Source of the DNA: Oryzias latipes
Taxonomy: Eukaryota; Chordata; Actinopteri; Beloniformes; Adrianichthyidae
Length of the DNA stretch: 64,000 nt
NCBI RefSeq assembly: GCF_002234675.1
Contig: NC_019881.2
Location: 13,501,825 to 13,565,824 of the forward strand
Direction: 5' to 3'
The position numbers and the translations under genes are program-made. The notes beneath the pieces were generated by a model. That model was not told the DNA's origin and ran no database searches. It saw only the letters and a program-made list of their open reading frames with translations. Below are positions 35,363-48,300 of this stretch, in pieces (position 1 is the stretch's first letter; every line of letters begins with the position of its first letter).

Positions 35363-36297
35363 AATCGTAACACGACAAAATAGCAATGTCTGTTGGTACG
35401 GGTTTAGTCTTTTAGCTACACTTGCATGTGCTTCAGCAGTCCATTAGGTTATGTGATGATCAGTGGCTGTTTGATCTTGACTACTAACAACTATACTCCC
35501 CCCAACCTGCAAAGCAGCTAAACACAATCTGTCACAATCAAAAGAATGCTGTCCCATCATAGGTTAAAGAAATGACACTTCATTTGCAAACGTTCCTGCT
35601 GTTCCGTGAAAAGAGAACACTAAGATGACAACCACACACAGGGGTGACTACTTTAGCCGTGTGTTGTTACAGCAAAGAAACCAAACTCCCCATCAAATTG
35701 GACCTCTTGTGTGGAAACCTCTCAGTCCTGGTACAGAAGTTGTAACCCAAGACCCATCCAATCTGGTCAAGTGACTTGTCAGCCAAATGAAAATGTCAAA
35801 TCTGTTTCAGTGGTGAATTATCTGACACAGTGTGCCTCCTGTTGTTATCACCTGTATATTCTGGGAAGGCCAAACCCTTGCTACTTCCTGGACACGATTT
35901 GGAGCCATCAAAGGAGCCCTATCCGGCATTGCGCGTTAGGAGATTAGCTTTACGGAAAACAGATCCGTCAGTGTTACCAAAGCTGGGATGATGCAGAAGC
36001 TGTGCTCGCACAGACGGATCTGCCTGCTGCAGTGCCTCCTCAGTGTAGCATTACAGCTGCCAGCCATTTTTAGAGCAGCTGCTGAACAAAAAGAAACCTT
36101 CGGGATAGTTTGGTTTCAATGTTTTGCCCTCTGACTTGAATTTCTTTAGTCCTTCTTATAAAAGACGCTAATCAATATTTAAAAGATACTTTTACCCTGA
36201 TTGGACACAACGGTAAAACAGCTGAGAGGAGCAAACGCTGCTTCTCTCATTTCAATGCAATGTGCAGAAACCTGCATCCTGTTCATCACATGTCTTT
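35363..36297. other. Intergenic, nothing recognised
   Basis: No supported exon or repeat. Confidence 0.4.
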
Positions 36298-36868
36298 AAA
36301 AGTCCCACTCCAATCATGATTTTAAAAGCATTCCCACAGGTCTTTTAATTATGATTATGCCGTTTTTTGCCAACATTTTAAAAGATTACTGTAATTTTTC
36401 AGAACTTCATCAGAAATTCACATCTGTGTTGTGGGCTCAGATGCCAATTTCCCCTTCCCGTCACCAATAACTAAGAGCTGTCCCTTTTACAAGCTTTTCC
36501 ATGAGATTACACCCCCATCCTATAACATTACCAATACAGCAAAAATGTCTAGAAATATTGGAGCTATCAAGCCGTACAGTTTAGAGCCAGATGCCAGCTC
36601 AGACGAGAAAAGACACAGATGTATATGGATCTAGTCCTCTGCAAGTGGATATATCGCAACAAAGCGAGGAGCTTCTGCCCTGCCCAGTGTATTTTCTACA
36701 TCACAAATAAGCACTTTTGCTCCTGATTCACAATTATTTGAACAAAGAAATACTCAGAAATGCAGTTTTAAGCTTCATTTTATTTATAAGTGTCCTCTAT
36801 CATCAGTAAAATGCTTCAAGTACATGTTGAAAACACAAAAAACAAGATTTTCATTGGAGTGGGTCTTT
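36298..36868 (+). mobile_element. NIGAI-type element, full length with both ends
   Basis: Best-preserved ends: AAAAGTCCCACTCCAATCATG at the start and TTCATTGGAGTGGGTCTTTC at the close form the inverted repeat. A short frame starts at 36545 with [20 protein letters not shown] and is then disrupted. Confidence 0.8.
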
Positions 36869-37940
36869 CAGTTTAACATTCGATGATCACAACAGCACAC
36901 CACAACAACAACAATCTCTGGTAAGGCTGTGCCGAGAACTGAAAATGTGTTTATATGTGTTTGAAGAACCACAGATAAAATATTAGTCAACTACTATCTG
37001 AATAGTTATCTAAAACCTCCTAACTGTGGACTTCAACTTAAAAATCTGTATTTTTTTTACAAATAAGCTCCTTTAATTATTTGGATAGTCATTATCATGC
37101 CTCAAGGCCGAATGGTTGGGTCTCCTGATGTGTCATGAACCCAAAAAGTAGTGTTCCACCTACATTTTGTTCAGCTGTAAACAAAATCTGCTTCTTTTTT
37201 TCCATAATGATGTATTTTACTTCTGGGAGAAGACGCCGGTCATTTCGAGGAGAAACTTGCAAGCTGAATAAAAGTAAAGTCCAGTTTTTTCAGGTGAATG
37301 ATTTCAAGGTCGACTGCATATTAGGGAAAGTATCACTGAAAGACCAAAGCTCAAAAAACAGAGCTGCAGTGATGATCATTTGTTGGAATTTGCTTTGTAT
37401 TGAGAAGGACTTTTGGAAAAACGGTTGTGCAAAACATACGGCAGATGCTGAATGGGGTAACAGGTCAATAGAACATTGAAAAATGTGGTTGAAGGGCAGA
37501 GGAAATGGAGGTATTAAGGTTTTTGTATGTTTGTTGACCTCAAATTGGAGGGATTATGGAGTTTTTTGTGTAGCGGTTGTAATGACTAGAAAATTAGAGT
37601 TGCAGTGAGGAAAAAAAGAATATTTAAGAACAAAAAAGATGGAGACCGCACATAGAATCAAAAGGATGCATCCTCACAACAGTAAGTTTGTTCTACAGAA
37701 AAGGAGAAAAGAATATCTGAGTTGGAGGTTATGAGCTAGTTTTTGTGTGACTAAATTGCTAACTAAATAACTAACTAACTTGTCATTATACAGAATGAGT
37801 TACAAAAGAATCTGGACATTATACGACTTTCTTATTGTTTCTAAAATGTTTCAAGCCTTACATTTCTTTCTTCAAGATTATTTACAAAAAATAAAAATAA
37901 AATCTAGCAGTATCTGACGTAAAAATTCACATATGCTTTA
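36869..37940. other. Intergenic, nothing recognised
   Basis: An open frame of 114 codons (37135-37479, +) shows no domain or splice context and is not called. Confidence 0.4.
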
Positions 37941-38030
37941 GATTAGATTAGATTAGATTAGATTAGATTAGATTAGATTAGATTAGATTAGATTAGATTA
38001 GATTAGATTAGATTAGATTAGATTAGATTA
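37941..38030. repeat. (GATTA)18 pentanucleotide array
   Basis: Eighteen perfect tandem GATTA units over 90 bases. Confidence 0.95.
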
Positions 38031-38223
38031 GAAATACAGAAATACAGATTTTTCTTTTCTTTAATGGAAATATCTTCAAATCGAGTGAAGATGCTCTTTT
38101 TGTTTGTGTGACATGGATCAATCAGCAATTTGATCATCTAATTCTTGCACTATTTTGCAAAAAATGGGGTCAAATATAACTGAGTGGCACTGAAAAGGCA
38201 TCATTGATTTTAAATCTAATGCA

Positions 38224-38240
38224 GTGCTGCCATCTTGTGG
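38224..38240 (-). promoter_or_regulatory. CTCF-like motif (reverse)
   Basis: On the minus strand it reads CCACAAGATGGCAGCAC, a strong match to the CTCF core. Confidence 0.45.
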
Positions 38241-41200
38241 TTTAAAAGTGGCAGTGCACAGCAGACACAGTAAATAATCTCATAAGGTTTTACCGACCGA
38301 GAGGAGTGGTTTAGAAGTTTCACATGACTATAACAATAACCAGTTTTACAATATATATGAACACAGAAAAACACTACTAAATGACAGGTATGCCCCAGTC
38401 TTAAATTGTTTTTAGGGTTGGTTTTTCTATTATCACACTGCACAAACTGCTAAAGTAAAAAGACCTTTGTTTTTAAGAAATATCATTTTATTATTTGTAT
38501 CTCAAGAAAAATTAGGTTATCAAGAAGGTTCTTCAATACGAAAATAATCTTATTTAGAGAAAACATGTCTTAGTGACTAGAATTTGATTTTAGAATACAA
38601 ATTAGTGGTGAGATCGTTTTTTTTTAAATTAAATTTCTTGCTTATTTTAAGTAATTTTTTCCAACTTAAAACTAAATTTGCTTATTTAAGGGGCTCTTTC
38701 TTGCAGTACACTTTGCAATGAAAATCAAGTAGAGACATGTATGTTATCAAAAGTAAGGTCAGGAGTATGTGTGAGGGAATTTTCCACCGCCTCTAATGGT
38801 AATGTCAGCTGTCTGGTTCTTTTTTTTTCTTTTGTGATGTCTTTGTGAATGAGCCTGTATAATCGCTACTGTGCAATCCTCAATGGTGTAATGTTTCCCA
38901 TAAAGGAAAATGCCGGGAGATGCTGGCCTGTTTAAATGACCCAGTTGTGACATTTTCCCTCCCAAAAAACCCACATTGTTTCTCAGTATGATTACACATT
39001 CATAAAGAGGCCTAAGGGAGGTTTGTTCCACGAGACTCCAAATTTTAATATTCATGTTTCATTTTTGCCTTGTCTTTGGAACTTTTTTTTTTTTTTTTTT
39101 TGCTGAAAAAAAAAAGTCGGTTGAAAGCAAAAGCAAACAATATGCTAGCACTCACTTATGCATATTTTACCTCAAACAAGGGTTTATGTCCACACCACAA
39201 AAGCATCTGCCTGCACGTCATGTAGTCGGGATGACGTAACAACTGTTGCGTCAACTGTGTGTTGTTGCACAGACAACAATCTCTATTGTTATTGTGGAAA
39301 TACAACAAGTGTTTGTATTCAGTATCACAAAAAAAACCACAGTGAATTGTGTGGGTTTTTTTTGTTTTTACATTTCCACATTTCAATTCTGTGAAGACAT
39401 GTAGCTTTTGTTTGCTTTGTTGCATTATCAGCTTTAAGGAGTTTTGTGAACGTACAGTCCACGTAAACACATCTGTGGCTGTAAGGACTAGGAAGACTTT
39501 GTAAACTTTTGACAACATTGGACATTTTAAATACATGACACAGTCCATGAAACATAAATGCACTTCCTAATATGCCTGAATGGTGTTAAGAAGTTTACAC
39601 ATATATAATGTTATATATATTTTAAGTAATAAAATAATATAAATATATAATAAAGTATGATAATATTTGTTCAACGACTTTCCCTTTTAATTAATATTTA
39701 TTAAGGCTACAGCTTAGATTTTTTTTAATCATCGCATTGTTTTTTACTTTTGCTGCATTTGTAAATTAACTTTGTTTTATTCATCTTTGCAGCTTCACTA
39801 TTTTTACCCTTTGCTTAAATTTTTTTTTTTTTATCAGGTTTCTTTTGCACTTCTTCATTTGAATTTTTATTTTATTATTTTTAAGCTATTTAAAGACTGA
39901 GTCTTGTGATTCATGATACTTTGAGCTGTGATGTATGATTGTGTTTTAAATATTTTCTCCTTTTCCAGTGTTTTCTTTTTACTCGCTTGTAAAGAGGCAA
40001 CTATGTGAATAAAGTTTGTCAATAAAGTTTGATGACTGATGACAAAACTTTAGCTTTTACTCTTTAGCGCTGAAAGAGGCTTTGAAATAGACACGTTTGT
40101 ACCACTTCATCTGCCTGAATCATTGTGATACTTACAAAAATGAAGGTGGGCGGAGCCATGCAGCGTTTCCTCAGGTGTTTCTTCTTCTGACTCTCTGGTT
40201 TTTCAAGCTCGACAAGAGCAGAGAAAGGTTTGAGCACGAGTCAGAAGGCAGAATTGAAAAACTGTAGTCAGAATATGCAGAAGCAAAAATTTCCTAAAAA
40301 CTCGGTGAGAGGTTGCCTTTAAATTAGGAACAGAAAAATGAATCCTGTATTCAGAAAAATGAACCATGTTTATGAATTCATACAAATAGGATTGCAAAGC
40401 TGGTTGTAATTTAAGACACTGTGAATCTGCCTGAGCACCGTGTACAATCTGGATGACCTCTGCTGCTGTGCACACACAGACAACCACGTGTACTTGTATA
40501 CATATACACAGGCAGGAGCTGCAAACAGACGTGCTCTCACTCCGTCCCACCCAGAACTTAAGAGTGAGACAAAGTCATCGTGCAGTTTCAGCTGGAATAT
40601 AACCGCGCCATTGTGTAACACTGCAGACAGGAGCAGACACGCAGAAAGCAGTTTCATAGTTAGAAGTTTTACAAAAATGACTGCCAGTTTTAATAAGATT
40701 TCGTGACAAATAATCAGGTGTTTTGCATTTTTTTATTCTAATTTTGTGAGCTTTTAAGAAAATTGATTTAAATAAAGAAGGGTTTGAAAAATTACCTTTT
40801 TTTTGCTTGAGCTTTATCAAAATAGGCAAATGAGGAGCCTGTGCTTACGTCAAATGATAAAAGCCTGCAAATCAGTACTAAAAGGATTTCAAATGAGCTA
40901 GTTTTTCAACATACTCCTACATATTCTTACATAGAAAGAAACACATCAAGAAGTGTGACTTTGAGGTGGTGGTTACATAAACTTATTTGAGCTAATAATA
41001 GCTATTTCTACTTTTTCAAGCTATCTTTAATTAGAATTTCTGTGATAAAAGGATCGACGCGTGGTAAAGTGTGACACAAAACAGAAGAATTTATTTGTGT
41101 TAGTAGAACAACCTGTTTGACTGAGCATATGGCAAAGTGGGGGTAATCTCCCTAAAGCGATTGAGCTTGAAAAAAATGTAGTACGCCAGGCAGGCAGGAG

Positions 41201-41989
41201 AGCTATTGTTCAAATCCACGTTTTGCTGCACCCAATTATCTGCTTAAGTAATCATCTTTTTTTTTTATTTTCTAATTTTTTACTACATATCTGACAAATA
41301 TTTGTTGTTTCTTATCACATCTTCACTTTAATTTCTTATGCCCAGAGTATGCTTTGATTTGTAAAATAGAAAACTGTTCAGAAAATAATAAATAAAAAAG
41401 AGCCTTACTAAAAATATTAAGTTATTTTTGCGCACATGTCAGCTTGAACCCTTAGGTGATGTTAAAGAAATGGAGCGCATTTAATTTTCCCTTGCTTTAT
41501 TTACCAGTTCAGTCTAGCTGTGTGGCACAGTTCAGGAAGGTCTTCTATTTTAAATGAATGTTAATAACCTTTTAGAAATGAATCTAAAACCTAACTTGAC
41601 CTATGACTTTTAGGAGTTTTGTTATCTTTAAAAGAAAATGGTAACCTTTTTGGTTCTTAGCGAATGCCTATTAAATCCCAAAGAGTTCATTTAAAATGTG
41701 GGATTAGTTTCCTGATAATCCCTAATCCAGTAGCTGCTCATACGGAAAAAAAAATCTTATCTTTGCTGACTGAACCTTATTCCTTACTGCCTCCCATTCC
41801 CAGTACTCACATTCCTGTCATAAAAGCCAGGGGCAGATTGGATTGTACCATCTTTACGGATAACAAGCAAAAACAATAGATTTCTTTGGCAATAAATAAT
41901 AAATGGAATTCCCATTGAAATAAATGTATACGCTATAGATCTTTAAATAATTGTTTTAAGTATTATTTTTATGTTTAAAATATTTTTCA
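38241..41989. other. Intergenic between tmem229a and wasl
   Basis: AT-rich. No hyaluronidase exon (the genes found here in mammals) and no other gene was recognised. Around 38440-38715 the sequence resembles a TTTTTGCAGT-ended AT-rich fish element, but the left end is unclear. Confidence 0.4.
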
Positions 41990-42374
41990 AGGTCTATTTG
42001 GGACGCGTTAGGTGAACGTTCCCCCCTTTTCAAGAACAATGGAGTCGTCCTAACTGCCATGTTGGATGGAGCTGGTTTAGGGCTCTCTGACGGCTTGACT
42101 GCCCAAGAAAGTTTCTGCAGTGTTCCGCCTTCTCTCGGTTGTTCCCAATTTGATCTTATTTGGAGGAGCTACGGGACTTTGCTTTACATTCCTAACCAGC
42201 AACCATCTTTGGCAACGTCGCTTTGCGGAAACGCAGGACCAATCCCAACCGGTGCGAGGGGTCCGGAGGACGAAGGCCACCCATGACCGAGAGGAATTGT
42301 TTATGTGTCTTTTGGGGTCTCGTATTTAACGAGTAAACTCAGTGCATACTTAGTTAATCAATTGATCTCTCACG
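41990..42374 (+). promoter_or_regulatory. wasl promoter and 5' untranslated region
   Basis: Composition rises from AT-rich to mixed with CpGs (GGGACGCGTTAGGTGAACG, GCGAGGGGTCCGGAGGACG) in the 380 bases before the wasl start codon. No TATA box was identified. The transcription start cannot be placed. Confidence 0.45.
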
Positions 42375-45300
42375 ATGAGTGGACTTTCACAGCCACGGCG
42401 GCCCATTAATGCGGGTTCAATTCTCCTGACCAGTCAGGAAAACGACTGCCTTTTCAACTACCTTGGTAGAAAATGCACCGTAAGTATTGTTTTATATTTC
42501 ATCAATAAAATTGATTTCTGAACGATAGCTTGCTAACAAAAACTAGCTAACATTGCTAACTTGCAAAACGTTTCCTGTCCCGGGAACAGGGGATAGTGTT
42601 CAACCGGGATGTGTTTGTGGCCTGCGGTTCAATCTCCTACATGTTTATGCGCACACAGTTGAGGCATTTGAGATTTACAGGCTAGTTTGTTTTGACAGCC
42701 AGCGCGTCCGCGAGTGCGTTTAAACCTTTTTATTGATTAGAGAGGACACATGGGAAACGTAGTTTCATTCCTGGCGTGATAAATGCTTGGTCACATTTAA
42801 GTCTAGAGCTCGACCCACCTAACTAAGTCATCCAGAATTTATGCTAACAGTAGCCTAGCATTGATTGAGTCGTGTTTGACTTATCGGGGTGTTAAAGCAG
42901 TTAAAAATCCATCTGCGACATTTCCCCCCGTTTTTCCTCTCCTTTTTTTCCGTTGACATTAATATATAACGTGACTCAGCCTTCATGTTTTCGGGAAGTG
43001 TGCCACCAAAAAGAATGTGCCAACCCAGACACATGGCTTAGAACCCAGCTGACTAGCTTAAGCTTTAAAATACATTAAAAAAGCAAAGCAAAACGGGCCA
43101 GTCACCAAATGTGATGAGCTAAGCGGAAGGAGTCGTCCCCTTCTTCAGGTGTGACTGCGGCGGAGGTCTGTAGTTCCATTCCCATGGCGTCAGAAAGTGA
43201 CAGAATCTGCTTTATTGCGTAAGACATTTAGCCTTCAGCAGATTTTTTATCTTTTGATTTTTTTGGTGGAAGTCCCACCTTCTCTCATAATCCTCTGAAG
43301 TACACCATTTGCGGCTTTTAATTTTTAATTTTTGGCTTTTGATGGATGTAATGACTTTTTTCTTTTTCTTTAAAACACTAATCTTAATCAACCCATCCCT
43401 CCTTTTTTTTCCCTTCTTTTTCCATGCCACCATTCTCATGCTGGCACTTTACATTAACAATTTTTGCAAATCCCAGAGAAGACAGATTTTTAACTACAAT
43501 ATTTTTATTTGTAATGTGCATTTACTTAAAAGTCTCACTTCGATCATCTTTTGATCTATTTTTAAAGTGCTCCCAGCGGATTTTTACGTATGATTATGCT
43601 GTTTTTAGCCTAAATTTAAAAAAGTTTTGCGGAACAGCAGTAGTTAATTTACCTCTGAGTTGTGGGCGAGACTGTTGAAGCAGAGTAAGTCCACCCTCCC
43701 TTCCCGTCATCCATTTGTTTACACACTTTCCTGCAAGCAAAAACCCCCAACCTAACATTGGCGGTGAAACAAAAATGGCAAGTAATATAGGAGCTATCCA
43801 GTCGCACAGTTTGGAGCCAGATGCCAGCTCAGACGTGGAAAACAAAGACATATCTGGATCTAATTGTCTGCAAGTGGATGCATCAGAATGGAGCAGAGCG
43901 GGGAGCTTGTGGTCTACATCAAATCTACAGGCTTTTTTTAAACCGCATTTTTGCATCCTCTCCGCATTCACAACAATTTGAATAGATGTTCAGTAATGCA
44001 ATTTTAAACTTAACTTTCCTAACACATGTGTCCTCCAACGTATGAGAGAGGCTACAAGAACATGCTAAAAACACCAAAAACATCATCTGAGTGGGTCCTT
44101 AAAAATAAACCAGGGTTGGTTAAACAGAATAATTTTTGCCTGTAAAACAACACCACAATCCTAGATTTTTTTATTGAAAGGGCATAGTTATTAAGGGCAC
44201 ATGTTGTTTTTCATACATATTTGAATATTGAAAATGCACAGTAGTTTTCTCTTCTGGGCTTGTCATTGGGTTGTGCATTGCGGTCAATGTCTTGCTGCAA
44301 TAAACCCCTCTGCAGATCTGCTCTAAGGTCAGGTGCTGAATGATGCTGGCAGCAGTGCTGGAAGTTGTTAGGAATATTAAAAGTACCTGCCAACAAGACT
44401 CTTTGCGGCTTGGGGGGTGGGGGGGCACTTTAGCATACAATAACTGCTGAGCAGTTTTGTCAAACCTGACAAATGTCACCCAAGCTTTATCTGCCAGAAA
44501 GTATGCTACACCCTCGCTTGTTATTGATTTCCTTTTTAGATTAGTCTTGTTTTTAGAAACCGGTTTCATATTGATAAGAGCAAGTCTAGTTGCTGCGTCT
44601 GTCTTTGTTTCTTTTATGATGATGCAGGGTCATTTCTTAAAGTCTTAACTTTGTGGTTTTATTGCTGCTTCGCAGGGATTTTAGTGTATTGAGTTACTTC
44701 CACATAGTCGTATAACCCAGCAAATCCGCCATAATTGAAACCTCTGAGGTGCTCGTACGAACAGAAGTTTGCTTTGGGAAGGCCGCATTTCCTGTTTTCA
44801 GGATTCACACGGTCAAACCTGTACGAGAGCCGCCCGGCTTCCACCTTTATCTGAGCAAACGCAGCTCTGAGGCGTGTCCTGCAGATCTGCAACCTGTTTA
44901 AAAACCTCATGACTGTATTCTTCTGGCATCCTGTCAGTGGGATTTTACGTCATGTGACACAGACGTGTACGCAGGAGCATTCCCCACCTTTGTGCCTTGT
45001 GTACACAGGGTCTCATGGACAGGAGACAGAAAAATATACCATGATAAAGGAAGACGGAATGCATCTAAGTAGCCAACACTCGCCAGTGTTTTTGCTTTTT
45101 GTTTTAGAATCTTGATAGGAAATACCCAAAAAAATGCACTAAATGGAAATGCTGGATTATGAATCATTATTGAATTTCGGCTGGTGAAACGATAGTGTCA
45201 TTGACACGAGGCAGCCGCAGATGCCACAGACAGGTTTCCTTCATTGGTATTCCTTGTGCTCCCTTGAGCGTCAGCAGCTCTGTCTTGCTTGGTGAAAGAT

Positions 45301-48300
45301 GGAATGTGTCCAGTTCACACATCGAGTCTTCATCCGTGTGTGTGCGCGTACGTGCACACACACTGCCTGATCAGCAGTCATGTCCTACAGGAAGGAAGTC
45401 CTGTGGTCGACCTCCTCTGGTGATTTGTGCTGGACGAAATGGACGTGACTCTCCTTTTCCTTCACTTCTCTCCTCTTCCAGAGAGTTTCTCCTTTTTAAT
45501 CTTCATTTTCAGTTGTTCCGATTATTTGCTGAATCTTTTTCTTCCAGTTGGATCTCTCCTTTAGACGTTCTTTTGCATTTTCTTTTTCTGTTTTTATTGG
45601 ACCTGTTGGCTTGTTTTAATCCCTTCTTTCATTAGACTTTACATCTAAAGACCCACTATGATGAAAATTGTGTTTTTGGTGTTTTAACATTTTTTTGTGG
45701 CAGTTTTCTGATGTATTAGAACATTGTGAAAATTAAGCTTAAAATTAAAAAAAGGGTTATGCGTGATGTACACTTGGCGGGCCTTAAGCTCGCTTTGCTA
45801 AAGCATCCACTAGCAGACAAATGGATGCATGTACGTCTTTGTTTTCCTCGTCTGAACTAGCCACTGGCTCCAGACTGTGGGTCTGGATAGCTTCGATACT
45901 GCTCGCCAATTTTCTTGCACCGGTTGGGGATGTGAGGGGCTGTAAGACGGCGGGAAAGCACGCAAACGGAGAGCTCTGTTATGGGTGGCGGGAAGGGGGG
46001 GCGGTGTTGCTCTTCACCACAACTCTGAGGCGAATTTCTAATGAACTCCTGCCGCTCTGCAGAAACTATGTCCTAGAAAATGAAAAGTTTTTTTGTTTTT
46101 TGACTAAAACTGCATCATCATACGTTATAGAATAGAGGGAACACTTTTACAATAGATCTTAAGATGATTGAAGTGGGATTTTAAAGCCTTTAAAATCTAA
46201 TTATTAGTGAAGTGTCCAGGTTAAAAAGATGCACTTTTTTTTCCAATCTGTTAAATCATCTCCATTCAAGTGAATCACTACCCATTTATGGTCTGGATCT
46301 GTTGTTAAGATCCCATCTTTGACCAATTCAGATGTTTAAACTCTTGGATGGCCTGAGCAACTGTAAACTATATAAACCTATATATTATTTTACTTTTATG
46401 TTTTGTTTTTGTGGGTTACATGGGAAAGTAAGAATTTTCATAAACAGTTTTAAACGTAAAATAATTAATATTATTGAACACAAACAATTGCAGAATATCG
46501 GCAGCGATTCTCTCAAAAAAGACTATCGTTTTAAGTTAAATTTGAAAAAGGGGTTTGGACTCAAATAGTCAAACTCCATCCAAAACATTGCATACAGTTG
46601 TTTATTAATATGCCTTCATTTATGATTATTTTAATCGGTTCCAAATAGACAGAAACTAAGTAAAAACTGAATGTATGATGCTTAATATGATGGGACAGAG
46701 AGGTTAAACTTGGTGATGCTGTGGTTTAGTTCCTCTTGTAGATCAAACAATATTTTTTTGAACAAATGTCATTGAGAAACCACAGGATTTTGTGCTTTTT
46801 ATTTCAGCTAGGTAGTCCGTGTCATCCTGTTTTTGCTTTACACGTTTCTCAAGTTTAGAATTTTCAGGCAGGTCGGCAAACTAGTTTTTCTCTTCAAAGG
46901 TTGATCTCAACAGAAATGTGGTGAGGCTTTGAATTTTACTCCAGCTGATCTCCTTTTGTTTGTTTTTTCTCGTGTACTGCAAGTTTAGTGTCTTTTGGAA
47001 AGATGGATTCAAAATTATGATCATAAAGTTTTAATGAAATGGTTTTCTTTTTTTTTTTAACAAACTATTAAAAGTAGAGGGATAATTTTGTTAAATTCAG
47101 ATTTTATTTAACTCCTGAACTAAAATATTAGGGTGTTCCTCCCTGTTCATCCCGACTGCTTTGTTTACGTGCCTTTTGATTCATCAGATTAAAGCATAAA
47201 AAGCCATAACTCTGGAAGATTTCAAATAAAAATCAGAATATGCCACCGTAAGTTTCACATAAAACCATTGGAGTTTCACATAAGTGCACATATTACCTAA
47301 CCTACTGACTAAAAAAAAGATATGTTGGTGTGAACAGTGTTTGCACCGGGTCAGTGAACGCAACATCAGGCGTCTTGCAGGTAGAAACTCCAAGCTGAGA
47401 GTCACAACAATTACATTTGAGAAATACTCTTAGTTTTTGACAGAAACCACAGTTTCCCATCCTATCTGGAGAAATCAGAGCTTCATGAGCAGATCAGAGT
47501 TCAAGCTTGAAAGCCGTCATGCTAAGATGCAGCAAAAAGCAGGATTTATTATGTGATTTTATAAGCATGAAATCAGAATCTGTTTGACCAAACTGTAAAA
47601 ATGTTACCTTGATGAAATAAAATGTCAAAATCAACAGAACTGCTTCAGGTGTGACACATAGTTCAGAACATGTTGTCATTGGGATATTAGTGCAAATGTC
47701 TGCTTTTTCACTATAAATGCTTAAATCAAAGCTCTCTTGATTAGAAGGAAGTCCAGAAAAAGCTTTTGACCCGTGCAGCATATTTTCTACGTCACAAATA
47801 CCATAATTTTCCAACTGCATTTTTTCCTCCCGCTTCACAGCAATTTAAATAAAGAATTTAAAGAGCTCAATTTTCTTCAAATATGTCCTCCATCATCAGA
47901 AAAACGGCAAAAGAACATGTGAAAAAACACAGTTTTCACCAGAGTGGGTCATTAATCCTCACAGTACTGCAGCAGATTGTTTTTCTTCCTGTTTTTGCTC
48001 ACCTCAACATCCAATTTACACTAAACTACAAAGGGTCCCTGCTGTGCACGGCTACCATGAATCCTGTTGAGCTAGGCTGTAATTCCTGGAACTGGGTTCG
48101 GTTGAAAGGGCCCACAAGGCTTTTCCCTTGATGCCCCGGCTTTCATGTGTTACTCTGCAGCGGTGATGCTGGACTTCCCGGTGGGAAGGAACTCCTGCAG
48201 CAGCGTGGTAAAACTGCAGGAGTCTAATCTGGCCTTATGATCTTGTCTCGGTGTGCCATAGCTGATCCGTGTATGTGGAAGTGTTGCTACTCAGGCTTTT

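Noticed and set aside
37941..38030. Regular repeat considered as a CRISPR array
   Set aside because: Pure five-base tandem repeat without spacers, in a vertebrate genome.
45195..45635. 146-codon plus-strand frame in wasl intron 1
   Set aside because: No domain, a CA-rich segment and a low-complexity hydrophobic tail. No splice phase ties it to wasl.
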